Shown in pieces: positions 10,696 through 18,730 of a DNA stretch of 64,000 nt (position 1 is its first letter; each line of letters starts with the position of its first letter). Source of the stretch: SZUA-309 sp050185825 (GTDB taxonomy: Bacteria; Pseudomonadota; Gammaproteobacteria; Pseudomonadales; Azotimanducaceae). A program made the translations under genes and the position numbers. Location: NCBI GenBank assembly GCA_050185825.1, contig JBFWZA010000013.1, positions 1-64,000 of the forward strand, in the 5' to 3' direction. The notes under the pieces are model-generated. The model saw nothing but the letters and a program-made list of their open reading frames with translations. It searched no databases and was not told the DNA's origin.

Positions 10696-10706
10696 AAAGC
10701 CTTGCA

Positions 10707-11480
10707 ATGAGCACTTACGAGGTGGTGGCCCGGAACTTCTCCGAGTCCCACGAAAACCGGATTCACAGCGACGACGTTGCCCGGAAGTACGGCTTCCGTG
10801 GCGCCCTGGTGCCCGGCGTGGCGGTGTTCGGGCACCTCACCCACCCCCTCGTCGAACGCTTCGGCGAGCGCTGGCTGGACGGCTCCGTGAACCACACCCG
10901 TTTCCACAAGCCGGCCTACGACGGTGATGCGCTGTCCATCCGTCTCGAAGAGCGGGATGGCGGCTTCCGGGTGAGCGCACACAACGCAGAGGGCACCCTG
11001 CTCGCCGAGCTGGAGAGCCGGATGCCGGCAACGCTGCCGAGCGCAGAAAATCAATCGGTGTTCGATGCGCCGAGGCGCAGCGCGCCGCGCACGGAGATCC
11101 GCTGGGAGACGATCCGCGAGGGCGAGCCGTTTCCCGAATGGCACGTGCAAGTGATCACGGACGAGAACCAGCGCTACGCGGACGAGATCAGCGACACCCT
11201 GCCTCTGTACCGCTTCGTGGCGCACCCGCACTGGCTGCTCTCCATCGCCAACCTGGCGCTTACCCGTGAGTACGCGATGCCGACGTGGCTCCACGTGGGC
11301 TCGGAGATCCGCTTCCGGGATCTGGTGCGTGTGGGAGACACGCTCGCCGTGAACGCGGTGCCCATCGAGAAGTGGGAGAAGAAGGGGCACCAGTTCGTGC
11401 GTCTGTACCTCGCCTACTCGCGCCTCGACCACCTGACCACGGAAATCTTCCACACCGCGATCTTCCGGGTGGCGCCGTGA
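10707..11480 (+). CDS. MaoC-like (hotdog) dehydratase family protein
   Basis: 257 aa. The first half has ENRIHSDDVARKYGFRGALVPGV, matching the hydratase-2 pattern around the catalytic His/Asp, then a hotdog strand set ending near residue 110. The second half (about 170-255: LHVGSEIRFRDLVRVGDTLAVNAVPIEKWE) looks like a second hotdog. The acyl-CoA substrate is unknown. It starts 12 bp after the inverted-repeat element with no strong Shine-Dalgarno, so expression may depend on that element. Its stop overlaps the start of the PurN-like gene (TGATG). Confidence 0.7.
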   Translation: MSTYEVVARNFSESHENRIHSDDVARKYGFRGALVPGVAVFGHLTHPLVERFGERWLDGSVNHTRFHKPAYDGDALSIRLEERDGGFRVSAHNAEGTLLAELESRMPATLPSAENQSVFDAPRRSAPRTEIRWETIREGEPFPEWHVQVITDENQRYADEISDTLPLYRFVAHPHWLLSIANLALTREYAMPTWLHVGSEIRFRDLVRVGDTLAVNAVPIEKWEKKGHQFVRLYLAYSRLDHLTTEIFHTAIFRVAP

Positions 11481-12070
11481 TGCGCATCGCCGCGCTCGCC
11501 TCCCACGGCGGCACGATTCTTCAGGCCGTGATCGACGCCTGTGAATCCGGCGAGCTCGACGCCGAAGTATCGCTGGTGATCAGCAACAACAGCCGCTCGG
11601 GCGCCGTGGCCCGGGCCCGGACGCACGACATTCCAATCGCCCACCTCAGCAGCCAGACGCACGCCGACCCGGCGGACCTGGACACCGCCATCGAGCAGGC
11701 GCTGGAAGACGCGGGCGCCGACTGGGTGCTGCTCACCGGCTACATGAAAAAGCTCGGGCCGAGAACGCTCGAGCGGTTCCGCAACCGGATTCTCAACACC
11801 CACCCGGCGCTGCTGCCGAAGTTCGGTGGCCAGGGATTCTACGGCCGCAAGGTGCACGCCGCTGTGATCGAGGCCGGCGAGCGCGAATCCGGCGCCACGG
11901 TGCATCTGGTGGACGGCGAGTACGACACCGGCCCGATCCTGGCCCAGGTGCGGGTACCGGTGCGGCCGGACGATACGCCGGACACCCTGGAGGAACGGGT
12001 CAAGGAAGCCGAGCGCAAGCTCGTCGTTGCCACCCTGGTGGAGCTGGCGAGCCAGCGCAAGGCTTCCTGA
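11480..12070 (+). CDS. PurN-like formyltransferase
   Basis: 196 aa. Formyltransferase core: NTHPALLPKFGGQGFYG carries the catalytic Asn and His, and VDGEYDTGPILAQ the catalytic Asp, as in glycinamide ribonucleotide transformylase. The phosphate-binding N-terminal loop differs: ALASHGGTILQAVIDA replaces the usual SGNGSNLQA. PurN makes formyl-GAR from 10-formyl-THF in purine synthesis. With no purM nearby and coupling to a MaoC-like gene, this may be a paralogue with another substrate. Confident for fold, less so for substrate. Confidence 0.8.
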   Translation: MRIAALASHGGTILQAVIDACESGELDAEVSLVISNNSRSGAVARARTHDIPIAHLSSQTHADPADLDTAIEQALEDAGADWVLLTGYMKKLGPRTLERFRNRILNTHPALLPKFGGQGFYGRKVHAAVIEAGERESGATVHLVDGEYDTGPILAQVRVPVRPDDTPDTLEERVKEAERKLVVATLVELASQRKAS

Positions 12071-12076
12071 GGGGCG

Positions 12077-13618
12077 TCAGTCGTCCTCGATCGTGAGCTC
12101 GTCCGCCGGGTCGGCAAGCGAGCCGAAGTTGTCCCAATCCGCTTCCACCGACGTGCCGATCTCGAGCTGGCCGTAGAAACTGCTTCTGCCGGCCGGACTC
12201 GAGTCGCCCTCGTAGCTGGTCGTGCCAAGTGCTTCGATGACGCTCACGCCCTGGATCTCCAACGTGCTCGTACTCTCGCTGATCGCGGTGAGCGGCCCCC
12301 GCAGACGTGCTCTCGGCTGCGGATCGTCGCGCTCGAGCTCAACCGCAATCACAGTCGAGCCATCGAAGAATCCGCGCATCTCGATGTAGTCATCCGCCAT
12401 CAGATCGTTCAGCGTGAGCGCACCGGAGCTGCCGCTGGTTTCATCTTCGATCTCCGTGCTCGCGCGGACCTCGAATGACAGGCCGAGCGCGGTCCCAACG
12501 GTCCCGCTGATGCCATTCGCCGTAGTGACGGTAGTGACCCGCCCTTCCACGCGAATGGCGTTGTCCGACTTGAACTCGATCTCCTCCGCCACGATCACGC
12601 CGGCGGCGTTGGCCGTGCCTTCCACCTCGACCTTCACGTTCGCCGCGAGCTGCGCGGCAGAGCCGTCCTCATAGGTGGTGCTCGCGTTCGTGGTCACCGG
12701 AATGCCGCTCACGGTGAACTCCGTCTGCGAGGTGAAGCTGTCGATAAATCCCTCCACCTCCAGCTCGGCGCCTTCCGCAATCGACGGCACGGGCAGCAGC
12801 TCGATCTCCGTCGCGGTGGCGCTGCCAGGTGCCGTAAACCCGGTCGGCGTCATCTTCACCTCCACGAGCTGGCCGTTGGCCAGCGCGGCGCCGTCGAAGT
12901 CGGAAAGCGAGGCCCCGCTGTAGGTGATCGCAAGACCACCGAGGTCGAAGGTTTCGGTGTTCGTGTCGAGGCTCGCCACCGTACCGATGGCCTTGTACTC
13001 GGCGAGGCTCGCCTTCCGCTCCACGTAAGACGCCAGCACCCGGCCGTCGCCATCGATGGGGCCGCTCACCTCGAGCAGATCGCCCTGCACGATGTTCGCC
13101 GCGAGCACATTGCTGAAACGTGTGGTTGCGGACGTGATGACCGTCTGGCCGAGCACGGTGAGCTCATAACGACCGGTGAGCGCGTCGATGGCCACCGGTG
13201 CTGCGGAGACCGGACCTTTCAGGTTCGACCGGTAGAAGACTTCCGCCGCCTCGCTGGTGCCGATGTCACCCGCGACGACCACGTAATAACCCTCGCGCAG
13301 GTCGTCCTGGCTGAAGCCGCTCGAGCCCTCAAGGTAGAAATCGGCGTCGTCCGTGTTCAGCTCCAGGCCGTTGACGAAGATGCTTCCGAAGCCGTCGATA
13401 TCGCCCACCACCCCGCCGCTGCCGCCGATGCCGGTGTCGAACTGAAAGTTCGAGGGAGGCGGCGTGGTGCCGCCGCCCGTGGTGCCGCCACCCGTGGTGC
13501 CGCCACCCGTGGTGCCGCCGCCGGTGGTGACACCGCCACCGCTGCTGCCGCCACCCCCGCCGCCGCCACAGGCCGCAAGGGCAACCACCGCTACTGCCAG
13601 CAAACCACGATACCTCAT
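12077..13618 (-). CDS. DUF5666 repeat lipoprotein, copy A
   Basis: 513 aa. A signal with lipobox LAAC (Cys 17) is followed by a poly-Gly tract and Gly-Thr repeats to about residue 55. Several beta-rich DUF5666 repeats then follow (recurring VEVEG..., VVAEEIEF..., GTVGTALG... units). The sequence is acidic and low in Lys, consistent with a surface or periplasmic beta protein. It starts 3 bp after the DUF6502 gene, so the two are one transcript. Closely resembles the copies at 14492-16036 and 16273-17832. Function unknown. Confidence 0.85.
   Translation of the reverse strand: MRYRGLLAVAVVALAACGGGGGGGSSGGGVTTGGGTTGGGTTGGGTTGGGTTPPPSNFQFDTGIGGSGGVVGDIDGFGSIFVNGLELNTDDADFYLEGSSGFSQDDLREGYYVVVAGDIGTSEAAEVFYRSNLKGPVSAAPVAIDALTGRYELTVLGQTVITSATTRFSNVLAANIVQGDLLEVSGPIDGDGRVLASYVERKASLAEYKAIGTVASLDTNTETFDLGGLAITYSGASLSDFDGAALANGQLVEVKMTPTGFTAPGSATATEIELLPVPSIAEGAELEVEGFIDSFTSQTEFTVSGIPVTTNASTTYEDGSAAQLAANVKVEVEGTANAAGVIVAEEIEFKSDNAIRVEGRVTTVTTANGISGTVGTALGLSFEVRASTEIEDETSGSSGALTLNDLMADDYIEMRGFFDGSTVIAVELERDDPQPRARLRGPLTAISESTSTLEIQGVSVIEALGTTSYEGDSSPAGRSSFYGQLEIGTSVEADWDNFGSLADPADELTIEDD
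13464..13538 (-). repeat. 15-bp tandem repeat within the DUF5666-A gene
   Basis: Five units of 15 bp (GTGGTGCCGCCACCC and near copies) begin at 13464, 13479, 13494, 13509 and 13524; the last is degenerate. They encode a Gly-Gly-Thr-Thr-Gly type linker after the lipobox. In-frame units make it a slippage-prone length polymorphism that would change linker length without a frameshift. Copies B and C do not carry the same array. Confidence 0.85.
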
Positions 13619-13621
13619 GCT

Positions 13622-14467
13622 TCAGCCCCCGGACCCAGCCGGATCCCCGTTCTCGGCCTGCGGACGCGCCGCTGGCCTGTTGATCTGATAAATACCCAAT
13701 CCGAGCACGAACCGATCATCGTCTCCGGACCAGTCCCGTTTCAGGTCCCTTGCGGCCAGCCACCGGTTCAACTCTTCCAGAACCGGCCTCGACAGCCGCC
13801 TTGAGTAGGCGTTGAACTCGTCCACGTATTCCGCCGGAACGTTGTCGGAGAGCACCTTGAGCTGGAAGAGCCGGTCTTCCGGGTCCGCCTGCATGTTGTG
13901 ATCCACGGTGCGGATGAACTCGGCCGTGTCGATGCCCAGAATCTCCGCCACGCTTTCCGGATCACCCGAGGGCACGTAGCCCCGTGTGGTCATCCGCAAC
14001 CGGCCGGAGACCTCTTCGACAGCGCCCACCCGCAGCAGTTCGTCCGCGATGGCGCGCGGCTGCATGTCGCCGCTGTAGCGTTTGCAGAGTGCCGAGAAGG
14101 AGACATCTCCCTCCGCCTCGAAGGGCAGATCCAGAGGATCGCCCTTCCTGTCCTGATACGCTTCGTCCCGCAGCCAGGCTCCGAGCACGGTTGCTGCACG
14201 ATTCCAACGTCGCTGGTCGTCGTTAGTCAATGCAGGGGTTCCACGTAGACGGGCCACCTCCTTGCGGTTGAGGCCGGTGATCACGGAGATCCTGGCCGTG
14301 GTCTGGCGCCTGCCGTGCAGCGCGAATTCCTGCTCGGCGACGTCCACGTACGTCTTCCGCACGAGCTCGGTGAGGGCGTCGGAGGGAATGCCGTTGCGCA
14401 GCAGGATGCGCACGAGCGGATGGAGTATCCGCCGTGCTGCATCCAGAAGTTTGCTCTCAATCGACAT
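13622..14467 (-). CDS. DUF6502 family protein, copy A (HTH-like)
   Basis: 281 aa. Conserved N-terminus MSIESKLLDAARRILHPLVR. Residues about 57-80 (QTTARISVITGLNRKEVARL) look like a helix-turn-helix, and the middle (ALCKRYSGDMQPRAIADELLRVGAV) a second winged-helix-like unit. The C-terminus ends LGLGIYQIN. No signal or TM, so cytosolic, possibly DNA-binding. Copy B at 17829-18665 is close to identical in many blocks. Each copy is followed at once by a DUF5666 lipoprotein gene, suggesting that it controls or supports that lipoprotein (inference). Confidence 0.82.
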   Translation of the reverse strand: MSIESKLLDAARRILHPLVRILLRNGIPSDALTELVRKTYVDVAEQEFALHGRRQTTARISVITGLNRKEVARLRGTPALTNDDQRRWNRAATVLGAWLRDEAYQDRKGDPLDLPFEAEGDVSFSALCKRYSGDMQPRAIADELLRVGAVEEVSGRLRMTTRGYVPSGDPESVAEILGIDTAEFIRTVDHNMQADPEDRLFQLKVLSDNVPAEYVDEFNAYSRRLSRPVLEELNRWLAARDLKRDWSGDDDRFVLGLGIYQINRPAARPQAENGDPAGSGG

Positions 14468-14491
14468 TCCCGACGCTTACGCGATCATCGC

Positions 14492-16036
14492 TCAGTCTTC
14501 CAGACTCAGCTCGCGGGCAGGAGACGCCGTGTCCGTCTGCGCGCCTGACCAGTCGGCATCGACGATGGACTGACCCGCGTGCAGCCGGGCGAAGAACTCG
14601 TCCGCACTGACCGCCATGTCGTCGTCCAGCTCGTAGCGGGTGCTGGCGCTGGTGGTTACCACCTGGCCGAGGATCGTCACCGTGCCTGCCGTGGCGTCGA
14701 AAGCGTCCAACAGCCCACGGAGCTCCGAATCATCGTCCGCATCGTCGCGCTCGACCTCGTTCGCCCGAACCACGTCGCCGTCCGTCTCGGAGCCTTCCAC
14801 ATCGATGAAGTCACCGATGCTGATGTCGTCCAGCGAGAAGGGCGACACGTCGTCGCGGTCGTCTTCCAGCTCGGCGCCGGATACGTCCACGGTCACACCC
14901 ATCACCACCAGCGTCTGCTCTCCGCTGTTCACCTCGTTGACCAGGCCGGAGATCCGCGATTCCTTGAAGCCGAATACGCCGAACTTGATTTCGCGGGCCA
15001 CCAACACGCCGGCATCGTTCAGATCGCCTTCGACCTTCACCCGGGTACCGGCCAGCAGATCCGCGGCCGTGCCGCCTTCGAATTCCGTGCCGCTGCCGTA
15101 CTGCACCTCCAGCGATCCGAGCAGGAAGGTGTCGCCGTCCACGACCTCCGTGATCACGGCGGTGACCTCGTACTCGTCGCTGTCGCCACCACTGCGCCGG
15201 CCGTTGTCGTCATCCCGGCCGTCGCCATCCTCGTCGTTGTCGTCCTCGTCCTTGAACTCGCCGCGGAACTCGCCTTCCACCTTGGTGGCGAGCAGGGTCA
15301 GGTCCCCGGCCGTGTAGGCGCGGTTCTCGTCCTCCACCTCGACGAGCATGCCGTCCGTGAGCCCGCCGGCCACGTCATCGATGATGGCGCTCGAGTAATC
15401 GACGGTCAGGCCGCCGACACGGAACGTCATGGCCGAGGTATCCAGATCCCGTACCTGCCCGAGCACCTCGTACTCGTCCACGTTGGCCAGCGACTTCAGC
15501 TCCACGTAGGTGGCGTCGATCTCATCGGCCTGGTTGCGATAGCCGCTGACCTCCACGAGGTCTCCGGCCGCGAGGCTGGCGAGGCTGACTCCGCTGTCGA
15601 GAAAGGTGTTGCCGGAGACGTTCACCGTCTGCCCGAGGGCGACGAAGGAGGAGGCGCCCACGGAGTCCACCGGACCCTTGAGCTCCTCGTCGAACTCGAT
15701 GTCGTCAGCGACCCACTCTCCAGCCGAGTTCTTCGAGCTGCTGCGAACGCGGACGATCATGCCCACTTCGAGCTGGTCTTCGGCCGACGGGTTGTCATCC
15801 ACCCGGTACGACGTCGAAGAACTGCGTGTCTCGAAGCGCTGACCATCCACGAAAACGCTGCCGAAGCCGGTGATGGGGCCCGTCTTGACGATGGTCGGAT
15901 CGCTCGTACCCCCGGCCACCGGCGGCGGGTTCGCGGCCACCGGGGCCGCGCTGTCGCCGCCTCCGCCTCCACCACAGCCGGCAATCAGCAGAGGGGCGGC
16001 GGCGAAGATGATTGTGTTAATAACTTGACGTTTCAT
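14492..16036 (-). CDS. DUF5666 repeat lipoprotein, copy B
   Basis: About 514 aa from ATG 16036, chosen for the GGAG seven bases upstream; the frame is open to 16093. Signal peptide with lipobox IAGC followed by poly-Gly. Then DUF5666-type beta repeats such as GPITGFGSVFVDGQRF and VVDGDTFLLGSLEVQYG. A highly acidic Asp/Glu stretch (about residues 255-275) may bind divalent cations. It differs from A and C in lacking the GGSGG(V/I)(V/I)G module and in having its own operator upstream. Function unknown. Confidence 0.83.
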   Translation of the reverse strand: MKRQVINTIIFAAAPLLIAGCGGGGGGDSAAPVAANPPPVAGGTSDPTIVKTGPITGFGSVFVDGQRFETRSSSTSYRVDDNPSAEDQLEVGMIVRVRSSSKNSAGEWVADDIEFDEELKGPVDSVGASSFVALGQTVNVSGNTFLDSGVSLASLAAGDLVEVSGYRNQADEIDATYVELKSLANVDEYEVLGQVRDLDTSAMTFRVGGLTVDYSSAIIDDVAGGLTDGMLVEVEDENRAYTAGDLTLLATKVEGEFRGEFKDEDDNDEDGDGRDDDNGRRSGGDSDEYEVTAVITEVVDGDTFLLGSLEVQYGSGTEFEGGTAADLLAGTRVKVEGDLNDAGVLVAREIKFGVFGFKESRISGLVNEVNSGEQTLVVMGVTVDVSGAELEDDRDDVSPFSLDDISIGDFIDVEGSETDGDVVRANEVERDDADDDSELRGLLDAFDATAGTVTILGQVVTTSASTRYELDDDMAVSADEFFARLHAGQSIVDADWSGAQTDTASPARELSLED

Positions 16037-16084
16037 GGTTCCACTCCAGACAGATTCTACGTTGACTCGCGGTGAGAGGGAAAT

Positions 16085-16118
16085 TATTCCCATATCATTG
16101 ATGGGAATATATTCCCAT
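16085..16118. promoter_or_regulatory. Palindromic operator with three TATTCCCAT half-sites
   Basis: 16101-16118 is a perfect 18-bp palindrome, ATGGGAATATATTCCCAT. A third identical half-site TATTCCCAT lies at 16085-16093. The stretch is AT-rich in an otherwise GC-rich region and sits about 50 bp upstream of the DUF5666-B start codon, where it would overlap the promoter. This is the layout of a repressor or activator site; a plausible but unproven ligand is one of the two DUF6502 HTH-like proteins. The gap 16119-16272 shows nothing else. Confidence 0.7.
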
Positions 16119-16272
16119 TTATAAGGAAGGGCAAATGAGAAAGGTGCGCGCCGGGAACAGGCGCAGATATTCCGACCCGAGGGGCTGACCAGGAGTGGTT
16201 GTGTGGTGAGTAAAACTGCTGCCGCGTGGCCGCGATCAGGCCCTTCGACGCCAAACGGCGCCGGAATCGGCC

Positions 16273-17832
16273 TCAGTCGTCGTCTTCGATGGTGAGCCGG
16301 TCTGCGGGGTCGGCTAGGGAACCGAAGTCGTCCCAGATCACGTTGAGTTCACGGGCATCCGGCAGCAGCAGGTCGTAGAAGGGATCGCGATCGACGGCAT
16401 CACCGTCCTCGTCCCGGTAGTCGGTGGCACCGATACCGTCCACGATGTTGACGTTCTGGACGGCCACCGTCGCGGCCGCCTTGTCGAACCCGGTGACGGG
16501 ACCGCGCAGCAGAGTGCGCTCATTCCCCGGATTGGGGCTGCTGCGTTCGACCTCCACGGCCACGACCCGCGTGCCCTCGAGGAAGCCGCGAGCCCGGACG
16601 ACATCGCCCGGCATCAGGTCGTTCAGGGTGAAGGGGTCCAGATCGTCCCGGCGGTCTTCCAGGCGGGTGCCGTCGCGCACCTCGAAGGGCACACCCAGCG
16701 CCGTCACCGTGCCGGTGCTGACGTTGACTTCAGACACCGGCCCTTCCACCCGGATCGCCCGGCGCTGCTCGAACTCGATCTCCTCGGCGACGAGAATGCC
16801 CGCCGCGTTGGTACGGCCTTCGACCTCCACCTCCGCGTTCAGGCCGAGCTGGTCCAGCGTGCCGTTCTCGAACTCCGTGCTCGCGGTGGTGGTGACGGGA
16901 ATGCCGGAGACGCTGAACTCCGTGGGCGACACGAACGTATCGATCGGCCCTTCCACTTCCACCTCCGCACCTTCACCCAGCGTCGGCACCGGTAGCCGCT
17001 CCACCTCGTCCGCCGACGCCGTTGCCGGCTCGGTGAATCCGGCGGGCGCCATCCGCACCTCGACGAGCTGGCCCGCACGCAGGGCGGGCTCGGCAAAACG
17101 AAGGAAGTCGGCTGCGCTGTAGCTGACCTGCAGACCGCCGAGATCGAAGGTCTGCGCCGCGGTATCCAGATCCGCCACCCGACCGACAGCCTTATATTCA
17201 TCGAGCACGGAGAGCCGTGCGATGTACGTTGCCCGTACCCGGCCGTCGCTGTCCGTGGGTCCGCTCACCTCCAGCAGATCGCCCTGGCGGATCTCTTCCG
17301 CGAGCGCCCCGTCGAATCGCGTCGAGGCGCCCGTGAGGACGGTCTGGCCGACCACGACGAGCTCATAGCGTCCGGTGTCGGGATCCAGAACCACGGGCGG
17401 CGTGGACACCGGACCCCGCAGATTGGCGCGGTAGTGCACCGAGTCGGCGTCGAGCCTGTTCAGATCACCGGCGATCACCACGTACTGACCCACCCGCAGA
17501 TCCCCCTGCACCCGGCCGCTCTCGCCTTCCACGAAGAAGGCCGCGTTGTCCGTATTCATCTCCAGGCCGTTGATGATGATGCTGCCGAAGTCATCGATTT
17601 CGCCGATGATCCCGCCGCTGCCGCCCACCCCGGTTTCGAACTCGAACGCCGAGCCGCCTGTCGTAGACCCACCGCTGCCGCCACTGGCACCGCCGCTGCC
17701 GCCCGCGCCGCTGGTGGTGGAACCGCCACCTGTGGAGACACTGCCGCTGCTGGAACCGCCACCGCCGCTGCCGCCACAGGCGCCGAGCACGAGCAGCAGC
17801 GCGACGACGACCAGCCGATCCCGGACGATCAT
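16273..17832 (-). CDS. DUF5666 repeat lipoprotein, copy C
   Basis: 519 aa. Lipobox LGAC near residue 18, then a Gly/Ser/Thr-rich linker and a module FEFETGVGGSGGIIGEIDDF that is nearly the same as in copy A (FQFDTGIGGSGGVVGDIDGF). DUF5666-like repeats continue to a shared C-terminus (DDFGSLADPADRLTIEDD; copy A has DNFGSLADPADELTIEDD). A and C are therefore recent paralogues. Its start codon overlaps the DUF6502-B stop by 4 bp. Confidence 0.85.
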   Translation of the reverse strand: MIVRDRLVVVALLLVLGACGGSGGGGSSSGSVSTGGGSTTSGAGGSGGASGGSGGSTTGGSAFEFETGVGGSGGIIGEIDDFGSIIINGLEMNTDNAAFFVEGESGRVQGDLRVGQYVVIAGDLNRLDADSVHYRANLRGPVSTPPVVLDPDTGRYELVVVGQTVLTGASTRFDGALAEEIRQGDLLEVSGPTDSDGRVRATYIARLSVLDEYKAVGRVADLDTAAQTFDLGGLQVSYSAADFLRFAEPALRAGQLVEVRMAPAGFTEPATASADEVERLPVPTLGEGAEVEVEGPIDTFVSPTEFSVSGIPVTTTASTEFENGTLDQLGLNAEVEVEGRTNAAGILVAEEIEFEQRRAIRVEGPVSEVNVSTGTVTALGVPFEVRDGTRLEDRRDDLDPFTLNDLMPGDVVRARGFLEGTRVVAVEVERSSPNPGNERTLLRGPVTGFDKAAATVAVQNVNIVDGIGATDYRDEDGDAVDRDPFYDLLLPDARELNVIWDDFGSLADPADRLTIEDDD

Positions 17833-18665
17833 GACGTCGGCTCCTCGGGCTCGGGATCTGCGGGCCGTTCAGCCCGACGATTGATCTGGTAGATCCCGAG
17901 ACCGAGCACCATGCGCTCGTCCGTTCCCGACCAGTCCCGTTTCATGTCCCTTGCCGCCAGCCACCGGTTGAGCTCTTCCAGCACCGGACGCGCCAGCCGC
18001 CGGGAGTAGGCATTGAACTCTTCCACGTGCTCGGCCGGCACGTTGGTGGAGAGCACCTTGAGCTGAAACAGCTTGTCGTCCGCGCCAGCTGTCATGTTGT
18101 GGTCGATGGTTTCGATCAGCTCGGCCGTATCGATACCCAGGATCTCCGCGACGCTCTCCGGATCTCCCGCGGGCACATAGCCGCGGGTGGTCATCCGCAG
18201 CCGACCCTCCACCTGCTCGATGGCGCCCACCCGAAGCAGCTCGTCCGCGATCGCCCGCGGTTGCATGTCGCCGCTGTGCTTCTTGCAGAGCTGCGCGAAG
18301 GACACGGCCGAGCCTTCGAAGGGAAGATCCAGCGGATCGCCCTTGCGGTCGTGGAACTCGTCGTCCCGCAGCCAGGCACCAAGCACGGTGGCCGCCCGAT
18401 TCCAGCGGCGCTGATCGTCGCTGGAGAGCGGCGCCATGCCGCGCAGCCGGGCCACCTCCTTGCGGTTCAGCCCGGTGATCACGGAGATTCTCGCCGTCGT
18501 CTGCCGCTTGCCGTCGATGCCGAACTCGTTCTCCGCCACGTCCACGTAGGTCTTGCGGACGAGCTCCGTCAGCGCATCCGACGGGACGCCGTTTCTGAGC
18601 AGAATTCGCACCAGCGGCAGGAGAATCCGCCGGGCGGCATCCAACAGCTTGTTTTCTATGGACAT
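17829..18665 (-). CDS. DUF6502 family protein, copy B (HTH-like)
   Basis: 278 aa, starting MSIENKLLDAARRILLPLVR, with the same HTH-like QTTARISVITGLNRKEVARL block and the same C-terminal WSGTDERMVLGLGIYQIN as copy A. It heads the second DUF6502-DUF5666 pair and is translationally coupled to copy C. The two pairs, with the unpaired DUF5666-B between them, fit duplication of a two-gene module. No membrane segment. Confidence 0.82.
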   Translation of the reverse strand: MSIENKLLDAARRILLPLVRILLRNGVPSDALTELVRKTYVDVAENEFGIDGKRQTTARISVITGLNRKEVARLRGMAPLSSDDQRRWNRAATVLGAWLRDDEFHDRKGDPLDLPFEGSAVSFAQLCKKHSGDMQPRAIADELLRVGAIEQVEGRLRMTTRGYVPAGDPESVAEILGIDTAELIETIDHNMTAGADDKLFQLKVLSTNVPAEHVEEFNAYSRRLARPVLEELNRWLAARDMKRDWSGTDERMVLGLGIYQINRRAERPADPEPEEPTS

Positions 18666-18730
18666 TCCGGAGGTTTACAGCATTCCGGCACTATCTTCCA
18701 CAGCGAAGTGTTCAGACGGGTGTAAGTGGC

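Noticed and set aside
13464..13538. CRISPR-like array
   Set aside because: Units are 15 bp with no spacers and lie in frame within a lipoprotein gene.
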